Made by a program: the position numbers and the translations under genes. A stretch of DNA of 64,000 nucleotides, taken from positions 79,948,211-80,012,210 of the forward strand of contig OY726569.1 in the NCBI GenBank assembly GCA_963383645.1. The letters are read 5' to 3'. The stretch's first letter is position 1; each line of letters begins with the position of its first letter. A model generated the notes under the pieces. The model did not search any database, was not told the origin of the DNA, and was given only the letters and a program-made list of their open reading frames with translations. The DNA comes from Muscardinus avellanarius (Eukaryota; Chordata; Mammalia; Rodentia; Gliridae). This document shows, in pieces, positions 32,206 to 43,973 of the stretch.

Positions 32206-33220
32206 CAGATTAAATTTAAAAAACAGAAAAATAAAATAAAATTTGAAATACACAAGCATTAAGAATTTATCTTGATAGGAAGAAGTCTTTTTCAAGTACA
32301 ATACAAACCCCGAAACCAAGAAGGAAAAACCTGGTGTATATTACTTTTATTCATAAAAAGTGAAAATTTCTGTATAGCTTAAAATACGATATGCAAAATC
32401 AAAGGCAAATGACAAACTGGATAAAAATATCTGTAACACGACCAAAAAAGGCACAATCACTTAATATATGAAAGCTCTTATGAATAGGAAAACGATGAAC
32501 TCTCTGAAAGAAAAATGAGCAGTGATTATGAAGTCAGTTTTCAGAAAGAGAGAAGTAAATGGCAAATAAATACGGGAAATGCTGATTGAAGCAAAAGTGA
32601 GATTTCTCTGCCAGGATGGCAAAAATAAAATGCTGCAGATAACGATGTTGCCACCATAATGGGAAGGCAGGAACTGTGGCACACTTCTGGTAGGAGGAGA
32701 GCTGGTACGACCTCACTGCAGGGCAATTTGACCAGGTCCGTCCAGACTGTGAGTACACATACCCTGTGATTCAGCACACCCAAGAGTCTAGGCACAAACA
32801 CACAGATTATATGATTCTGTACATTTAGAGATGATCATTAACCCATTCTTATACCCCAGCCAGGAAACAAGCTAAGTATGCATCAGCAAAGGAGTGATTA
32901 AATAAATTAGTTTGTCCATTCAGGGGAATATTAGGGAGCTGTTAAAATTAGAGTTACATCTGAGAGTGATGGTCTGAAAAGCTTATCAGATTTCTATATT
33001 CATAAATGAAAAAGGCATAAATATGGTACCTAGTTTGCTTCAACTTGTGTTTTTAATAGTAAGAAGGTGTGTATGCATAAGCATACAAATAAAATTTTTC
33101 AAATACATTACCAAAGACATTGCTAATATTTTTTCCTAAAAAGTAAGAATAAAGATCTAAGGAGAGAGAAAGAGATTTTTTGCATTATTAATTTGGATTT
33201 TTAAAGACCAACTGCTTGTA

Positions 33221-33452
33221 AGCGGGCGTGGCGGCGCACGCTTGTAATCCCCGCGCTTGGGAGGCGGAGACAGGAGGATCGCGCAGGTTCGAAGCCAGTC
33301 TCGCTGGCTTAGGAGACCCTGTTTCCAAATAAAAATATAAAAAATTAGGTCTGGAACTGTAGCCCGGAGGTAGAAGGGTTTCCAGGAATCCCAGAACCAC
33401 CAAAAAAAAAAAAAAAACAAAAAAACAAAAAAACAAACAAACAAAAAACGAT
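33221..33452 (+). mobile_element. B1-dID SINE, type 4 (intron 2)
   Basis: Perfect 12-bp TSD CAACTGCTTGTA at 33209-33220 and 33453-33464; long (A7C)n tail. Confidence 0.92.
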
Positions 33453-33464
33453 CAACTGCTTGTA

Positions 33465-33813
33465 TTTTTATAATATAGATGTTGAAATTCTCAACATTAA
33501 GCATTGCTACGCCTGCATTAGGATGCTTCCTTTTCTAATTTTGATATCACACCCCAAGCAGTCCTCCACTGTGACCTTTAACCCTGAGACATACTACACA
33601 GGCCTCTCCGGGGACACAGCTGTTGGTGGGGACCTGAGAGAGCTGAGGCCCACAGTACTAGACGAAGCCTATGAGGGAGGCCAAACCTGTTTCCTGGAGG
33701 AGCCATGCTGGTGATTGTACGGGTGCTCTGGTGCCTGATGGCAGGCATAGAGGATTCTGAGTCCCTGTCCAGCATCGGTGGCAATGGGAATTGAGATCAA
33801 TTGAGAAGCAGCG
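33465..33813 (+). other. BATF: BATF intron 2 segment, nothing recognised
   Basis: Non-repetitive; ORFs without family signature. Confidence 0.35.
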
Positions 33814-34035
33814 TTGCCAGGTGTGGTGAGGCACACCTGTAACCCCAGTGACGCAGGAGGGAGGCTGAAACAAGAGGCTCACAAGTTCAAATCCAGGCCA
33901 GCCTGGGCCACTGAGTGAGACCCTGTCTCAAAATACAAAATAAAAAAGGCTGTGAATGTAGCTCAGTGGTAAGAGTGCTTGTCTAGCACGTGCAAGGCCC
34001 TGGCTTTGATCACCAGTACTGCAAACAAACTCAAA
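33814..34035 (+). mobile_element. B1-ID SINE with undeleted ID module (intron 2)
   Basis: The ID half at about 33950-34020 keeps GTGCTTGTCTAGCACGTGC, the segment absent from dID copies. An ancestral form. Confidence 0.85.
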
Positions 34036-34647
34036 CCAAAAACAAAGACACAAGGAAGGAAGGAAGCAAGGGAGAGAGGGAAGGAGAAGGGAGAGAGTTA
34101 AAATATTATTTAGGAAAAGGCTAAAAATGGAGGCGATGGGGGCAGTCAGCAACGGTGGGTCAGAGCCATGCTGTTGGTGAGTGGGATCTGGTCTCGAGGA
34201 AGCCAACTTTGGAATCTGGATCTATGACAGAAAAATCATGAGTATGAATTATACGTTAAATGAAGCTTTGGGCTGATGCTACGAGACACAAGGTGTTTAC
34301 AATAGAGGGAAACTGAGTCAAGGAGAAAAGGAAATTCATCTAAGACGGGAGCTTTCTGGACCTCCATAGAAGGGCGCTATTGGCTTGGGCCTTCAGGGGA
34401 GGCTGGGGAGAGAAGACTGCTATAGCTCTATTTTATCCCTGGAGTTCTTTTTCTCTCTCGGAGAGACTATATGCCTTGATGCTTATTGGTCCAGAGAAGT
34501 CATGGGTCAGTAACACACAAAAAGAATGTTCTGGCTATTCTCACCCTTTAAAAGTTCAATGTAAAAATCAGTGAACCATCTAAGGAAAGAGAGATGCCCC
34601 TCTTGGACTTCTGTTGTTAGGAGTTCCTTTTTGAAAACATAATCATT
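34036..34647 (+). other. BATF: BATF intron 2 segment, nothing recognised
   Basis: Purine-rich at 34050-34100, otherwise non-repetitive. Confidence 0.35.
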
Positions 34648-34842
34648 GAGACTGGTGTTGTGGCTCACGCTTGTAGTCCCAGTACTTGAGAAGTTGAGAT
34701 AAGAAGATTGTAGGGTCAAGGGCAGCCTCGGCAACTTAGTGAGAAACTCGGCAACCTAGCAAGACACTGTTTCAAAATAAAAAAATAAAATGAAGTTGGG
34801 AGTGTAGCTTGGAGATAGAACGCCCCGGGGTCTAATCCCCAG

Positions 34843-34885
<43 letters not shown>
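34648..34885 (+). mobile_element. B1-dID SINE, type 1, with (CA)n tail (intron 2)
   Basis: Both halves to 34843, then about 21 CA units at 34844-34885. Confidence 0.9.
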
Positions 34886-34887
<2 letters not shown>

Positions 34888-35084
34888 TATACACTTATAC
34901 ACTTGAACACATGACTATACTGGGCACTGTATGTTAAGTACTCTGCCAACAGTATCTACTTAATCTGTACAAAAGCCTTGTTTGTGCAAAAATAACTTGT
35001 CCAAAGTTATGCAGCTTAAAACTTCAGTACTCATCTTCCTAATCACTGCTGTCTTTCTCTAAGCTTGTGTGAAGATGTGTTTCC

Positions 35085-35262
35085 TTTCTTGTGGTAGTGG
35101 AGCTTGAACCTGGGATGATATACCACTGAGCTATACCCCTAGCCCTTTTTATTTTTATTTTTTTTACTTTCTAAGTTGCAGAGGCTGGCCTTGAATCTAT
35201 GATATTTCCATCTCAGTCTCCCAAGCACTAGGATTACAGGCTTGTGCCATTGTGCCCAGCAA
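35085..35262 (-). mobile_element. B1-dID SINE, type 1 (intron 2)
   Basis: Diverged dID and 7SL-like halves. Confidence 0.84.
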
Positions 35263-35336
35263 AAATGTATTTATTTTCCCTATTATTTTCCTTAAATCGC
35301 TTCTTGAGTTTTTTTCTTTTTTTAAAAACAAAGTTC

Positions 35337-35551
35337 TCTTGCCGGGCGTGGTGGCGCACGCTTGTAATCCCCGCGCTTGGGAGGCGGAGACAGGAGGATC
35401 ACGCAGGTTCGAAGCCAGCCGCGCTGGCTTAAGAGACCCTGTTTTCAAATAAAAATATATATAAAAAAATAGGTCTGGAGTGTAGCCCGGAGGTAGAAGG
35501 GCTTCCAGGAACCCCAGTACCACCAAAAAAAAAAAAAAAACCATAAAAACA
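35337..35551 (+). mobile_element. B1-dID SINE, type 4 (intron 2)
   Basis: Perfect 13-bp TSD AAAAACAAAGTTC at 35324-35336 and 35552-35564. Confidence 0.92.
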
Positions 35552-35687
35552 AAAAACAAAGTTCCCCCAAATTTATGTTTTTCCCAATCAGCTAATAAAC
35601 CTAGTCAAGAAAGAAAAGATATTTCTATAAATATATAAATTGAAACCATTTAGGGGGAAGGATGCAGAGTAATAAACATTAACCTTT

Positions 35688-35886
35688 TTTTTTTTTTTTT
35701 TTTTTGGTACTGGGGTTCCTGGAAGCCCTTCTACCTCCGGGCTACACTCCCAGACCTATTTTTACATTTTTATTTGGAAACAGGGTCTCCTAAGCCAGCG
35801 CGCGCGACTGGCTTCGAACCTGCGCGATCCTCCTGTCTCTGCCTCCCAAGCGCGGGGATTATAAGCGTGCGCCACCACGCCCGGCC
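35688..35886 (-). mobile_element. B1-dID SINE, type 4 (intron 2)
   Basis: Perfect 14-bp TSD AAACATTAACCTTT at 35674-35687 and 35887-35900. Confidence 0.93.
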
Positions 35887-35900
35887 AAACATTAACCTTT

Positions 35901-36720
35901 GAAACAGTAATTCTACTTATACATGTTTGAAGCAAAATTGATTATAAGGATGCTCAATTCATCAGTATTTGTTAATGGCAAACACTTTATCAATACTTTA
36001 AAACCAGGTAGTTAATAACAAGGCATTAAGTATAGTAGGATATATTTATACAATAGACTGTTATGCTGGCATTAAAAATGACTATGTAAGCTGGTCCTGG
36101 TGGTACACACACACCTGTAATACCAGTACTTGGGAGGCTGAAACAGGAGGATCACAGGTTTGTAGCCAGCGTTGGCAACTTAGCGAGACTCAGCAACTTA
36201 GAGAGAACCTGTTTCAAAATAAAAATGTAAAATAGGTCTGGGAGTGTAGCCCGGAGGTAGAAGGGTTCCATGCCCAGTACCACAAAATAAATAAATAAAT
36301 AAATAATAAATAATAAATAAATAAAATAGGGTGAGGGTGGGGTATAGCTCAGAGGTAAAATGTCCCTGGGTTTAATCCCCAGTACCACACATATACAAAA
36401 GAAATGACTATGAAGACCTGTATTTATCAACTTAGAAAGATGTCAATGGGATAGCATTAAGTGAGAAAAGCAAATTACAAAGAGTATGCAGAGAATAATC
36501 TTGTTAATATAAAATCTATGGTTTGGGGTTGCATGTGTAAACGGTTGCATGTGTAAAGAGCAATCTGGAAGGATATTCTCTGAAATGCTACTAGAGCTTG
36601 TTGTCCAGTGGTTGAGTTTCAGCAGTCTACTTGCTCCTGGTACTTTTCTGCATTCTTAAAATTATGATCGATGTGTTCCATTTTAAGAATCAGAAGCAGT
36701 CTAAAAAAGTGATTTTTGGG
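35901..36720 (+). mobile_element. Old L1 3' relic, interrupted by a SINE (intron 2)
   Basis: Follows the old L1 3' pattern: TTATACAATAGACTGTTATG, GCATTAAAAATGACTATG, GCATTAAGTGAGAAAAGCA, TACTTTTCTGCATTCTTAAA. Confidence 0.65.
36091..36400 (+). mobile_element. B1-dID-dID three-module SINE (intron 2)
   Basis: One 7SL-like half (36091-36220), a type 3/4-like dID (36232-36282), an (AAAT)n linker, then an older-type dID (36330-36392). TSD AAATGACTATG at 36076-36086 and 36402-36412 brackets the whole unit. Confidence 0.82.
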
Positions 36721-37346
36721 GAGAGGGGGGAACATGCCCATGCTTATTCCCCCCAGGACAGATGAGCATGTTAGGTTTTGGAAGCGCATTGCAAAGGACT
36801 GGTCTGAGGCCAGCAGAACAGGAGTCTGGTCCCAGGGCACGCTGACAGCTGCCGTTCTGCAGATGTCTTCAGGATGCCTCCCTCAACAGCACATAGGCTT
36901 CTTCTCTTGAGAACAGCAGGAGCCTTGCCAGAGCCTGGCTGGGCTGCTGGGAGGTTTGCTTAGTCTCTTCTGCAGACTCAGTCTGGTCCCTGCTTCCCAG
37001 GGGGATGGGTTGGGTCCACAGGACAGAGGCCTCTTCAGATTGTGGGATATCAGTACAGGATCTCATCAAGGGTCCACCTGGTGGCTTTGGGGTGGGAGGA
37101 ATAATAATTATCATGGTCACATTACTTTGTTTGCAGAAGTACAGTATTAAAAAGAAACTTAGAGACCTCTTAGGGCAACCTATCATGTTACCAATAAGGA
37201 AGCTGTTGTCTTTCTCTAAGACACCCAAGAACCCAGACCTCTGGCCTCCCTACCAGTCTGCTTGTGTCTTGTTCCATTTTGCTGAACAGAACTTTGCTAT
37301 GCAAGTGATGTAGATCCCATCCATGGGATGCGGATCTCATCCATGT
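36721..37346 (+). other. BATF: BATF intron 2 segment, nothing recognised
   Basis: Non-repetitive; no exon seen. Confidence 0.35.
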
Positions 37347-37562
37347 TTTTTTTTTGTTGTTGTTGTTGTTTGTTTGGTATTGATGATTGAACTCAGGGGC
37401 AAGATACCTCTGAGCTACACTCCCAGCTCTTTTTATTTTTAATTTTGATCTCACTAAGTTTACAAGGGTCTTGCTAGGCTGCTAAGGTTGGCCTCCAACT
37501 TGTCATCCTGTCTCAGCCTCCCTAGTAATGAATTTACAGATGTGTACAACCACATCTGGCTC
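37347..37562 (-). mobile_element. B1-dID SINE, old (intron 2)
   Basis: T/GTT-rich tail, degenerate dID, 7SL-like half. Confidence 0.84.
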
Positions 37563-37719
37563 CTGTATATTTGTTTGCAAAAGCTACGCTGAGAAGTAGG
37601 CCATTAATCAGAACGTCTGGACGATCCAGGCTCTGACCAGCTCCAGACACAAACAAATAGCAAGAGACTAGAAAAAGTTCGAGGTCGATGGGAGTTGTTG
37701 TTTAAACATTTCTTTGTTT

Positions 37720-37965
37720 AAAAGAGGTGTTAAAGTAGTAACCCAAAATTAAAAGGACAGTGACATTTTGGGGGAAAATATTTGCTTTGAATTAAATAGA
37801 TGAATATTTAATGTTTATACTAAGAAAGAACATCTTTTAAAGAAAAACATCAAGACTCCAATCAGTAAGTGGGCAGAGGCTACAAACAGAAAGCTTAAGC
37901 AACAATTTCCCTTTCAAAATGAAAATGAGCTAATTTTGTATTCTGATTACCACAGTGATAGACAC
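37720..37965 (+). mobile_element. Old L1 fragment (intron 2)
   Basis: AT-rich, with an AAGTGGGCAGAGGC segment like L1 ORF2 3' sequence; weak. Confidence 0.4.
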
Positions 37966-38021
37966 TAAGGCAGGGTTTCTCAACCTGGGCACTATTGACG
38001 TTTGAGTACAATAATTCTTTG

Positions 38022-38060
<39 letters not shown>

Positions 38061-38205
38061 TGTGTGTGTGCATTATTCTGTGTATTGTGAAATATAAACT
38101 ACAGTCTACCCAACAGATGCCAGTGGGACCCCCTCCCCAGTGATGACAACCAAAAACATTTTCAGAACTGGCCAAATGTCCCCTGGGGGGATAAGTGACT
38201 ACACT
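37966..38205 (-). mobile_element. MER20 (hAT-Charlie) with internal (TG)n (intron 2)
   Basis: GGGTTTCTCAACCTGGGCAC start, (TG)n at 38023-38070, then AGATGCCAGTGGGACCC, TGACAACCAAAAACATTTTC and AATGTCCCCTGGGG. Complement of the copy at 9367. Confidence 0.8.
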
Positions 38206-38355
38206 GAGGCAGACACTGGGAAAGTTGATCTTCTTCCTTAGCTTCTTAGTTTTAAGTTATCACTTATAACACTAGCATGAAGTTACAACACCTTCACAAA
38301 GCTAGTTGGCAAAAATAAATTATTTAAAATTCCTGGGCAATTATTATTTAAACTG

Positions 38356-38560
38356 AGCTGGGCATGATGGTATACTTGCAAACCTGTAATGCCAGTACTT
38401 GGGAAGCTGAGACAGAAGAATCACCGGTTCAAGGCCAGCCTCAGCAATTTAGTATGATTCCTCTCAGAAACATAGCAAGATCTTGTTTTAAAGATTGGAA
38501 GTAGAAAGCCCCTGGGTTCCATCCCCAGTACCACAAAAAATAAATAAATAAAAATAGAAA
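38356..38560 (+). mobile_element. B1-dID SINE, type 1 (intron 2)
   Basis: First of four head-to-tail SINEs; part of the linker is lost. Confidence 0.85.
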
Positions 38561-38571
38561 AGGGTTAGGAT

Positions 38572-38745
38572 CCAGGCATGGTGACCCATACCTGTAATAC
38601 TAATATTTGGGGGCTGAGACAAGAGGATTACAGGTTCAAAGCCAACCTCAGCAACTTAGTAAGACCTTGTTTTAAAATAAAAAGATAAAAAGGGTATAGC
38701 GTGGGAATAGAATGCCCCTGAGTTTAATCCCCAATACCTTCATTT
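38572..38745 (+). mobile_element. B1-dID SINE, type 1 (intron 2)
   Basis: Second of four; diverged. Confidence 0.84.
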
Positions 38746-38818
38746 TTTTTTTAACACTTAAATGATCCTTTGTGCCAGGTATGGCTTGCTGTAGGTACTG
38801 TAGTAGTAAAATTACACA

Positions 38819-39032
38819 ACTTGTGTGGCACATGCCTGTAATCTCAATACTTGGGAAGCTGAGACAGGAGGACCACAGGTTCTAGGATAGCCTCAGCAAT
38901 TTAGTAAAGCCCTCAGCAACTATTGAGACCCTGTTTCAAAATAATAAAAAAAAATAGGGCTGGGGGTGTAGCCCATAGGTAGAATGCCCCTGGGTTCAAT
39001 CCCAAGTACCACAAAAAATGTAATAAAATAAA
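38819..39032 (+). mobile_element. B1-dID SINE, type 1 (intron 2)
   Basis: Third of four; complete dID. Confidence 0.87.
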
Positions 39033-39045
39033 ATTTCTCAAGTTG

Positions 39046-39251
39046 AGCTGGGCATGGTGGAGCACGCTTTGTAATCCCAGTACTTTGGGGGGCTGAGACA
39101 GGAGGATCACAGTTTGTGGACAGTCTCAGCTACTTAGTGAGGCCCTCTGCAACTTAGTGAGACCTTGTTTCAAAGTAAAGAATAAAAAATAGGGCTGGGG
39201 GTGTAGCTCGGAGGTAGAATGCCCCTGGGTTTCATCCCTAGTACCATAAAA
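39046..39251 (+). mobile_element. B1-dID SINE, type 1 (intron 2)
   Basis: Fourth of four; TSD AAAATTTC(t/a)CAAGTTG on both sides. Confidence 0.9.
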
Positions 39252-39269
39252 AAAATTTCACAAGTTGTA

Positions 39270-39780
39270 GTGAAATTGATATAGTATTCAGTGCAAGAGA
39301 CACTGTATGTGTACACCTTGCTTTTACAGCAATGCTTACCACAAACTGAAAGACTGACTTGCCCTTTGCCCTGCTAATCTCTCTCCTAGGAATTTATCCT
39401 AGGAAATAACTGAACAAAGACAAAACCAGTATGCATCAAGGTGTTTTTTTCTCACATTATTTATAATGGTGACATTTTGATAGCAACCAAAAACTCAACA
39501 TTAGAAGGCCATCGTAAGTAACCTGTGGGTCATCAATGTGATGGAGAAGCCACTAAAAATAATACTGATAGTGACTGTGTAGCTATGCCAGAGTCATGAC
39601 CGAAAGCCAAGCACAAATTGTATGTATACTGTGGTTGAGATTTTATAAAAGTATGCATGCTTGTTTAAAATGATAAGATTACAGTATGTTTGAATTAAAA
39701 TAGGTATGTTAGGGGACTGGACCGTGCTTTAATTTTTTAAAGCCTATATTCAATGTAGCTATACTGTGAGCTTTTATTTT
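39270..39780 (+). mobile_element. Old L1 3' relic (intron 2)
   Basis: AGGAATTTATCCTAGGAAAT, TTATTTATAATGGTGACATT and GCCACTAAAAATAATACTGA follow the old L1 3' region. Confidence 0.6.
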
Positions 39781-40049
39781 AAAAAGAAGAAAGTGGTCAA
39801 ATAGATAACTAAGGGAACTCTGGAAGGAATTGAGCAAGAGGACAGAGAGGATATCATGAGCTAGAATTTGGAGTCAGGTTTTGGTAGGAGACCTTACAAT
39901 TAGCCTCCAAATTGGAAAATGAAGAAAGAGCACTAATAAACATTACACCAGGACAGCGGGCATGAAGTGGGACAGCCTCAGGAGACATCTGGTCATCCTA
40001 GACTTAGGGGCACCAAGGAAGGATCTAGTGCACTCATGAAACGTCAAAG
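39781..40049 (+). other. BATF: BATF intron 2 segment, nothing recognised
   Basis: Non-repetitive. Confidence 0.3.
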
Positions 40050-40186
40050 GAGCCCGGTGCAGTGGCGCACACCTGCAATCCCAGGACTTGGGAGGTGGAG
40101 ACAGAAGATTGCAAGTTTGAGGCCAGCCTTTGCAATGTAGTGAGACCTTCAACAACTTAGTGAGATCCTCTTTCAAAAATAAATTC
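40050..40186 (+). mobile_element. B1-like 7SL monomer without ID half (intron 2)
   Basis: GCCCGGTGCAGTGGCGCAC start and 7SL body; ends in an A-rich stretch with no dID. Confidence 0.84.
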
Positions 40187-40399
40187 ACAAAGGAAATGAT
40201 GTTCAGAGTCAGGCTAAGAGCCAAAATTCCTAGGGCCAAAAAAGCTGTTGTCAGCAACTGAGGCCCCTGTAGCTCGAATAATTTTTGGGTCTTTAGCTGG
40301 TGCAAGAGCATGCCTTACCATTCACAGAGAGGGCGGATGCTGCAGGACATTATCTAAACAGAACCCATATTCCCAGTACTGGAGCCCATGTCAGCAGAA

Positions 40400-40610
40400 A
40401 TGATTCATCTATTCAACAAGCATTTGTCGTCTCCCTCTGTGCAGGTACGGGCTGTTCTAGGCACTGAGAATATCGCAGTGACAAGGCAGACTGTGTCCCC
40501 AATTTCACAGACCTTACATTCAGTCCAGAGTCTGGAAAACAGACAAATAAAGGAACACACTAATCACACAGTGTGAACAGTGCTTCAAAGAAAATCAAAT
40601 ATTGCTCTGT
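40400..40610 (-). mobile_element. L2 3' fragment (intron 2)
   Basis: TTCAACAAGCATTTGTCGTC, GCTGTTCTAGGCACTGAG, GACCTTACATTCAGTCCAG are reverse L2 end words. Confidence 0.65.
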
Positions 40611-41500
40611 TGAAAGGGACTAAGGCAGGGGTGAGGGAGGGGGAGTGAGCAGCAAAGGCCAACCTGAGGCCCTGACATCCTGACCTGGGAGATGGAATGC
40701 CAATCATAGAGGAGGCTGGGAGGGTCTGGGGAGCTGGCCTGTGCAGGCCCTGAGGCCAAGCCCAGAGTGAGATGCCCGAGATGTCTGGCGAGCAGGACCG
40801 TGGGAGTAGGAGCTCCTCACGAGGGCCGCGAGCTGGAGTGGCGGGAGGCAGGGCAAGGGGCTCAAAAATAATTCTAATCTTGTGTGGAGGATTTCTCTGA
40901 ACCTAAATTCTGATCACAAAATGGGGTGCAAGAGCACCTCAATTGAGCTGGATGGACGAGGGTTTAAATGAGAGCAAATGCAAAAACAAAGCATCGTATT
41001 TTTTTCTTCTGCATCAGGAAGAAAAGCAGGCTTAAAGATGCAATGTAGGCAATCTGCCTTTGATTTGTTTGAATGCAGAGGGCCTGGCCTCTTCCTATAA
41101 ATGATTGCAATATATTCTCATATATGAATGCATATGCCCTTCTTCCTGGTGGCTTATAAAAACTTAAGGGACAATTGTTCCTCTGTCTTGACTCTTCATC
41201 ACAACTGCCTGTTTCCTTGGTGTGCTGTGGATGGGGAAGGTCAAATACGAGCCTGGGAAATCGCATGCAGAGTTCTGCAAGTGGTGTGATTCAGATGCTC
41301 CCAGATGGCAGGGCTTTTAAAAAAGAAATAAATCTCTGAGATACCTTTGTCACTATCTTGAGCTATGAAAGTACTTGAATGTTGGGCTAGGTACTTCTTC
41401 AGAACTCTCATGGATATCTCATGTTTACTTGGTAGACTATCTTCATAGACACTTCTCAGATTTTGTTAATTATTACAGGTTCCAAATTGGCACTCAAGTA
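40611..41500 (+). other. BATF: BATF intron 2 segment, nothing recognised
   Basis: Non-repetitive, no exon recognised. Confidence 0.35.
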
Positions 41501-41600
41501 GCAGGACATTACTGAACACTTAGCATGTGTCAGGCCCTTTCCTTGTAAATGAGGACAACACAGTGACAACAGTAGTAGCTCCCTATCCTCATGGGACTCC
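41500..41600 (-). mobile_element. L2-like fragment (intron 2)
   Basis: ACTTAGCATGTGTCAGGCCC and CTCATGGGACTCCAC resemble the reverse L2 end. Confidence 0.5.
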
Positions 41601-41702
41601 ACAAGCCAAAAGGGAGCTAATTTGAGAAGTTTCAATCAAGTTATCTGAGCAGAGCCCCACCTCTTGCCTTTCCTTCCTAAGAGTGAACTATCCTGAAGGC
41701 TA

Positions 41703-41847
41703 TCGCAGGTTCAAGGACAGCCTCAGCAAGTAGTAAGACTCTCAGAAAACTAGCAAAACCCTGTTTCAAAATAAAAATGGCTGGGGGTGTAGCTCGGAGG
41801 CAGAATGCCCTTGGGCTCAATCCCCAATACCACAAAACAAAACAAAA
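41703..41847 (+). mobile_element. 5'-truncated B1-dID SINE with TSD (intron 2)
   Basis: Starts within the 7SL half (TCGCAGGTTCAAGG). TSD TGAACT(a/g)TCCTG flanks 41685-41695 and 41853-41863. Confidence 0.83.
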
Positions 41848-42017
41848 AAGAATGAACTGTCCTGGGCAATAGAAATTGTTTTCACCAAATATAAAAGTGC
41901 CTCAATAGGCATTTTCTTTTAGAAAAAGAAATTAACTTAGAAATATTTCCAACTTTTTAAAAATTCCTTATATTTATACTTTATATGATTTTAAAATATA
42001 CTTAATAAAACAGATTA

Positions 42018-42422
42018 AGTAGTTGGGCATAGCGGTGCATGCATATAATCCTTGGGAGGTTAGAGGCCAATATCAGCAACTTAGTGAGGCTCTTAGCAAA
42101 GACACTGGTTTTTTTTCTTTGTTTGATTGTATTTTTGTGGTACTGAGGGTGGAACCCAGGGGCTTTTCTACCTCCAGCCTACACTCCCAGACCTACTTTA
42201 TACTTTATTTGGAAACAAGGTCTCACTAAGTTGCTGAGAACCTCACTAAGTAGCAGAGGCTGGCTTTGAACCTTTGTGATCCTCCTGTCTCAGCCTCCCA
42301 AGTGCGGAGATTACAAGCGTGTGTCACCACACCTGGCTAAGACCCTGTTTTAAAATATATAGGGCTGGGACAATACCCCTGGGTCCAATCTCCAGTAAAA
42401 AATAAAAAAATAAAAAGTGAAA

Positions 42423-42425
<3 letters not shown>
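42018..42425 (+). mobile_element. Plus-strand B1-dID SINE with a minus-strand type 3 SINE inside (intron 2)
   Basis: Outer pieces 42018-42107 and 42339-42425; inner minus-strand SINE 42108-42338. Produces an inverted SINE pair. Confidence 0.87.

Positions 42426-42479
<54 letters not shown>
42424..42479 (+). repeat. (GA)n microsatellite
   Basis: About 27 units following the outer SINE tail. Confidence 0.95.
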
Positions 42480-42480
<1 letters not shown>

Positions 42481-43726
42481 CTATTTACAGTTCTCCAGGT
42501 GACGGCAGCATGCAGACAGAAGTGAGAATCATGACCAGGACCTTGGACGCCCGTCAGACACTCATGGTAGAATGTGTACAGCGAGGGCAAATTGTATGGA
42601 TATAGTCCTAGATACTCTATTCCAACAGCCTGATAGCTTAAAACAAAGCAGACACTTCAAATCTTTGCTTTAATGGCAATTATCAGTCATCTCATTGTTA
42701 TCTGCTTTCCCAAACCGGGCTTGCTGCGGGTAACCCTCCTTACTGGAGGGACCAGTCACTATTGCATTCAGCTGCGAGTACAGGCACGCCATCAGCTGGG
42801 GGCATCACCAAGTCACGTTTGCTCCTCTGACAGAACAAGAAGTTCAGAAGCAGATAGACCAGGCTAGCGCAAGGGAGAGGCAAGCCCCCCAGGCTGCACA
42901 GCCAGCATCGGTGTGTGGCTCTCTTCCTCGAGCATGCAATATGGCTGGCGAACTTCCAGACTCCAATCTGTGTGGAGGGAGGGTGGCCTTTTGACCTTGC
43001 AAGGTTTTGCCTTTTTAGTGAGAAGTTTCGCCACCCCTTCCCCACACTTTTGTTTCTATCTCATTGGTCAGAATTCTGTCACATGATCACCCCTAGCTGC
43101 AAAGGAAGCTTGGTAGTTGAGTGATTCTTTTCCCAGTCTCTCTGGAGACAGGCAAGGGAGGGGGTTCAGGATGGATGCTGAGGGAGCCAACCTACAGTGT
43201 TTTTCACATTTTGAGTCAATGTGATTATAATCTTGAAAGCCAAGGAACAAGTGACAGTGTTTTAACCCGGCGATTCTAGACAGGGACTGAAGGCAGGGCT
43301 AATGTTTGGTTAAGGCCCAAGAGTGGAGATTCCTACACACATGCACATCATTCAGTGCAGACCCCGTGGTCTGGCAATTCCTCTTCTCCCCTTGCGTGAG
43401 AGGGAGGGCTTGGGGCTCACTGTCCCAGGAATGGTGAGAGATACAGGCATAGATCTTCCCGCTGCGCGGAAGGCTTTCGACTCAAAACCTGGCCTGGGAA
43501 TGGTGGGCTCCTTCCTCTGTGTGCATGTGATACAAGGGCTGGTGGAACACAGGGAACCCTACTGGAGACTGAACATGTAGTTGGGTATGAAGGGTACACT
43601 TCAAATACCAATCACTCGAGTATAAGTGTGAGCTTAAAGGTCACCTTACTAATAAATAGCTGCACGTTCTGTTGAGGAGGACACACTCAGGGACTTATCT
43701 TCGCCCTTCTGGAAATCATGATTCGA
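42480..43726 (+). other. BATF: BATF intron 2, long non-repetitive segment
   Basis: 1.25 kb without recognisable repeats, which is unusual for this intron. No exon-like ORF. A place where intronic regulatory sequence could lie (inference). Confidence 0.4.
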
Positions 43727-43739
43727 AAATACAAGGAGC

Positions 43740-43929
43740 CGGGCGTGGTGGCGCACACTTGTAATCCCAGCATTTGGGAAGCTGAGACAGGAGGATCGTG
43801 GTTTGAGGACAGCCTCAGCTACTTAGTGAGGCTCTTTGCAACTCAGTGAAAACTTGTTTCAAAAAAATAAAAAAATAGGGATGGGGGTATAGTTCGAAGG
43901 TAGAATGACCCTGGATTCTATCCCCAGTA

Positions 43930-43973
<44 letters not shown>

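Larger units (their letters stand above)
30961..33180 (+). mobile_element. Old L1 ORF2/3' relic, interrupted by SINEs (intron 2)
   Basis: Pieces 30961-31211, 31413-31705 and 32219-33180 follow L1M order, e.g. GGATGGCTTTTCAAACCAGT, then a tail segment with TTAGTTTGTCCATTCAGGGG. Sense orientation to BATF; all frames broken. Confidence 0.65.
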
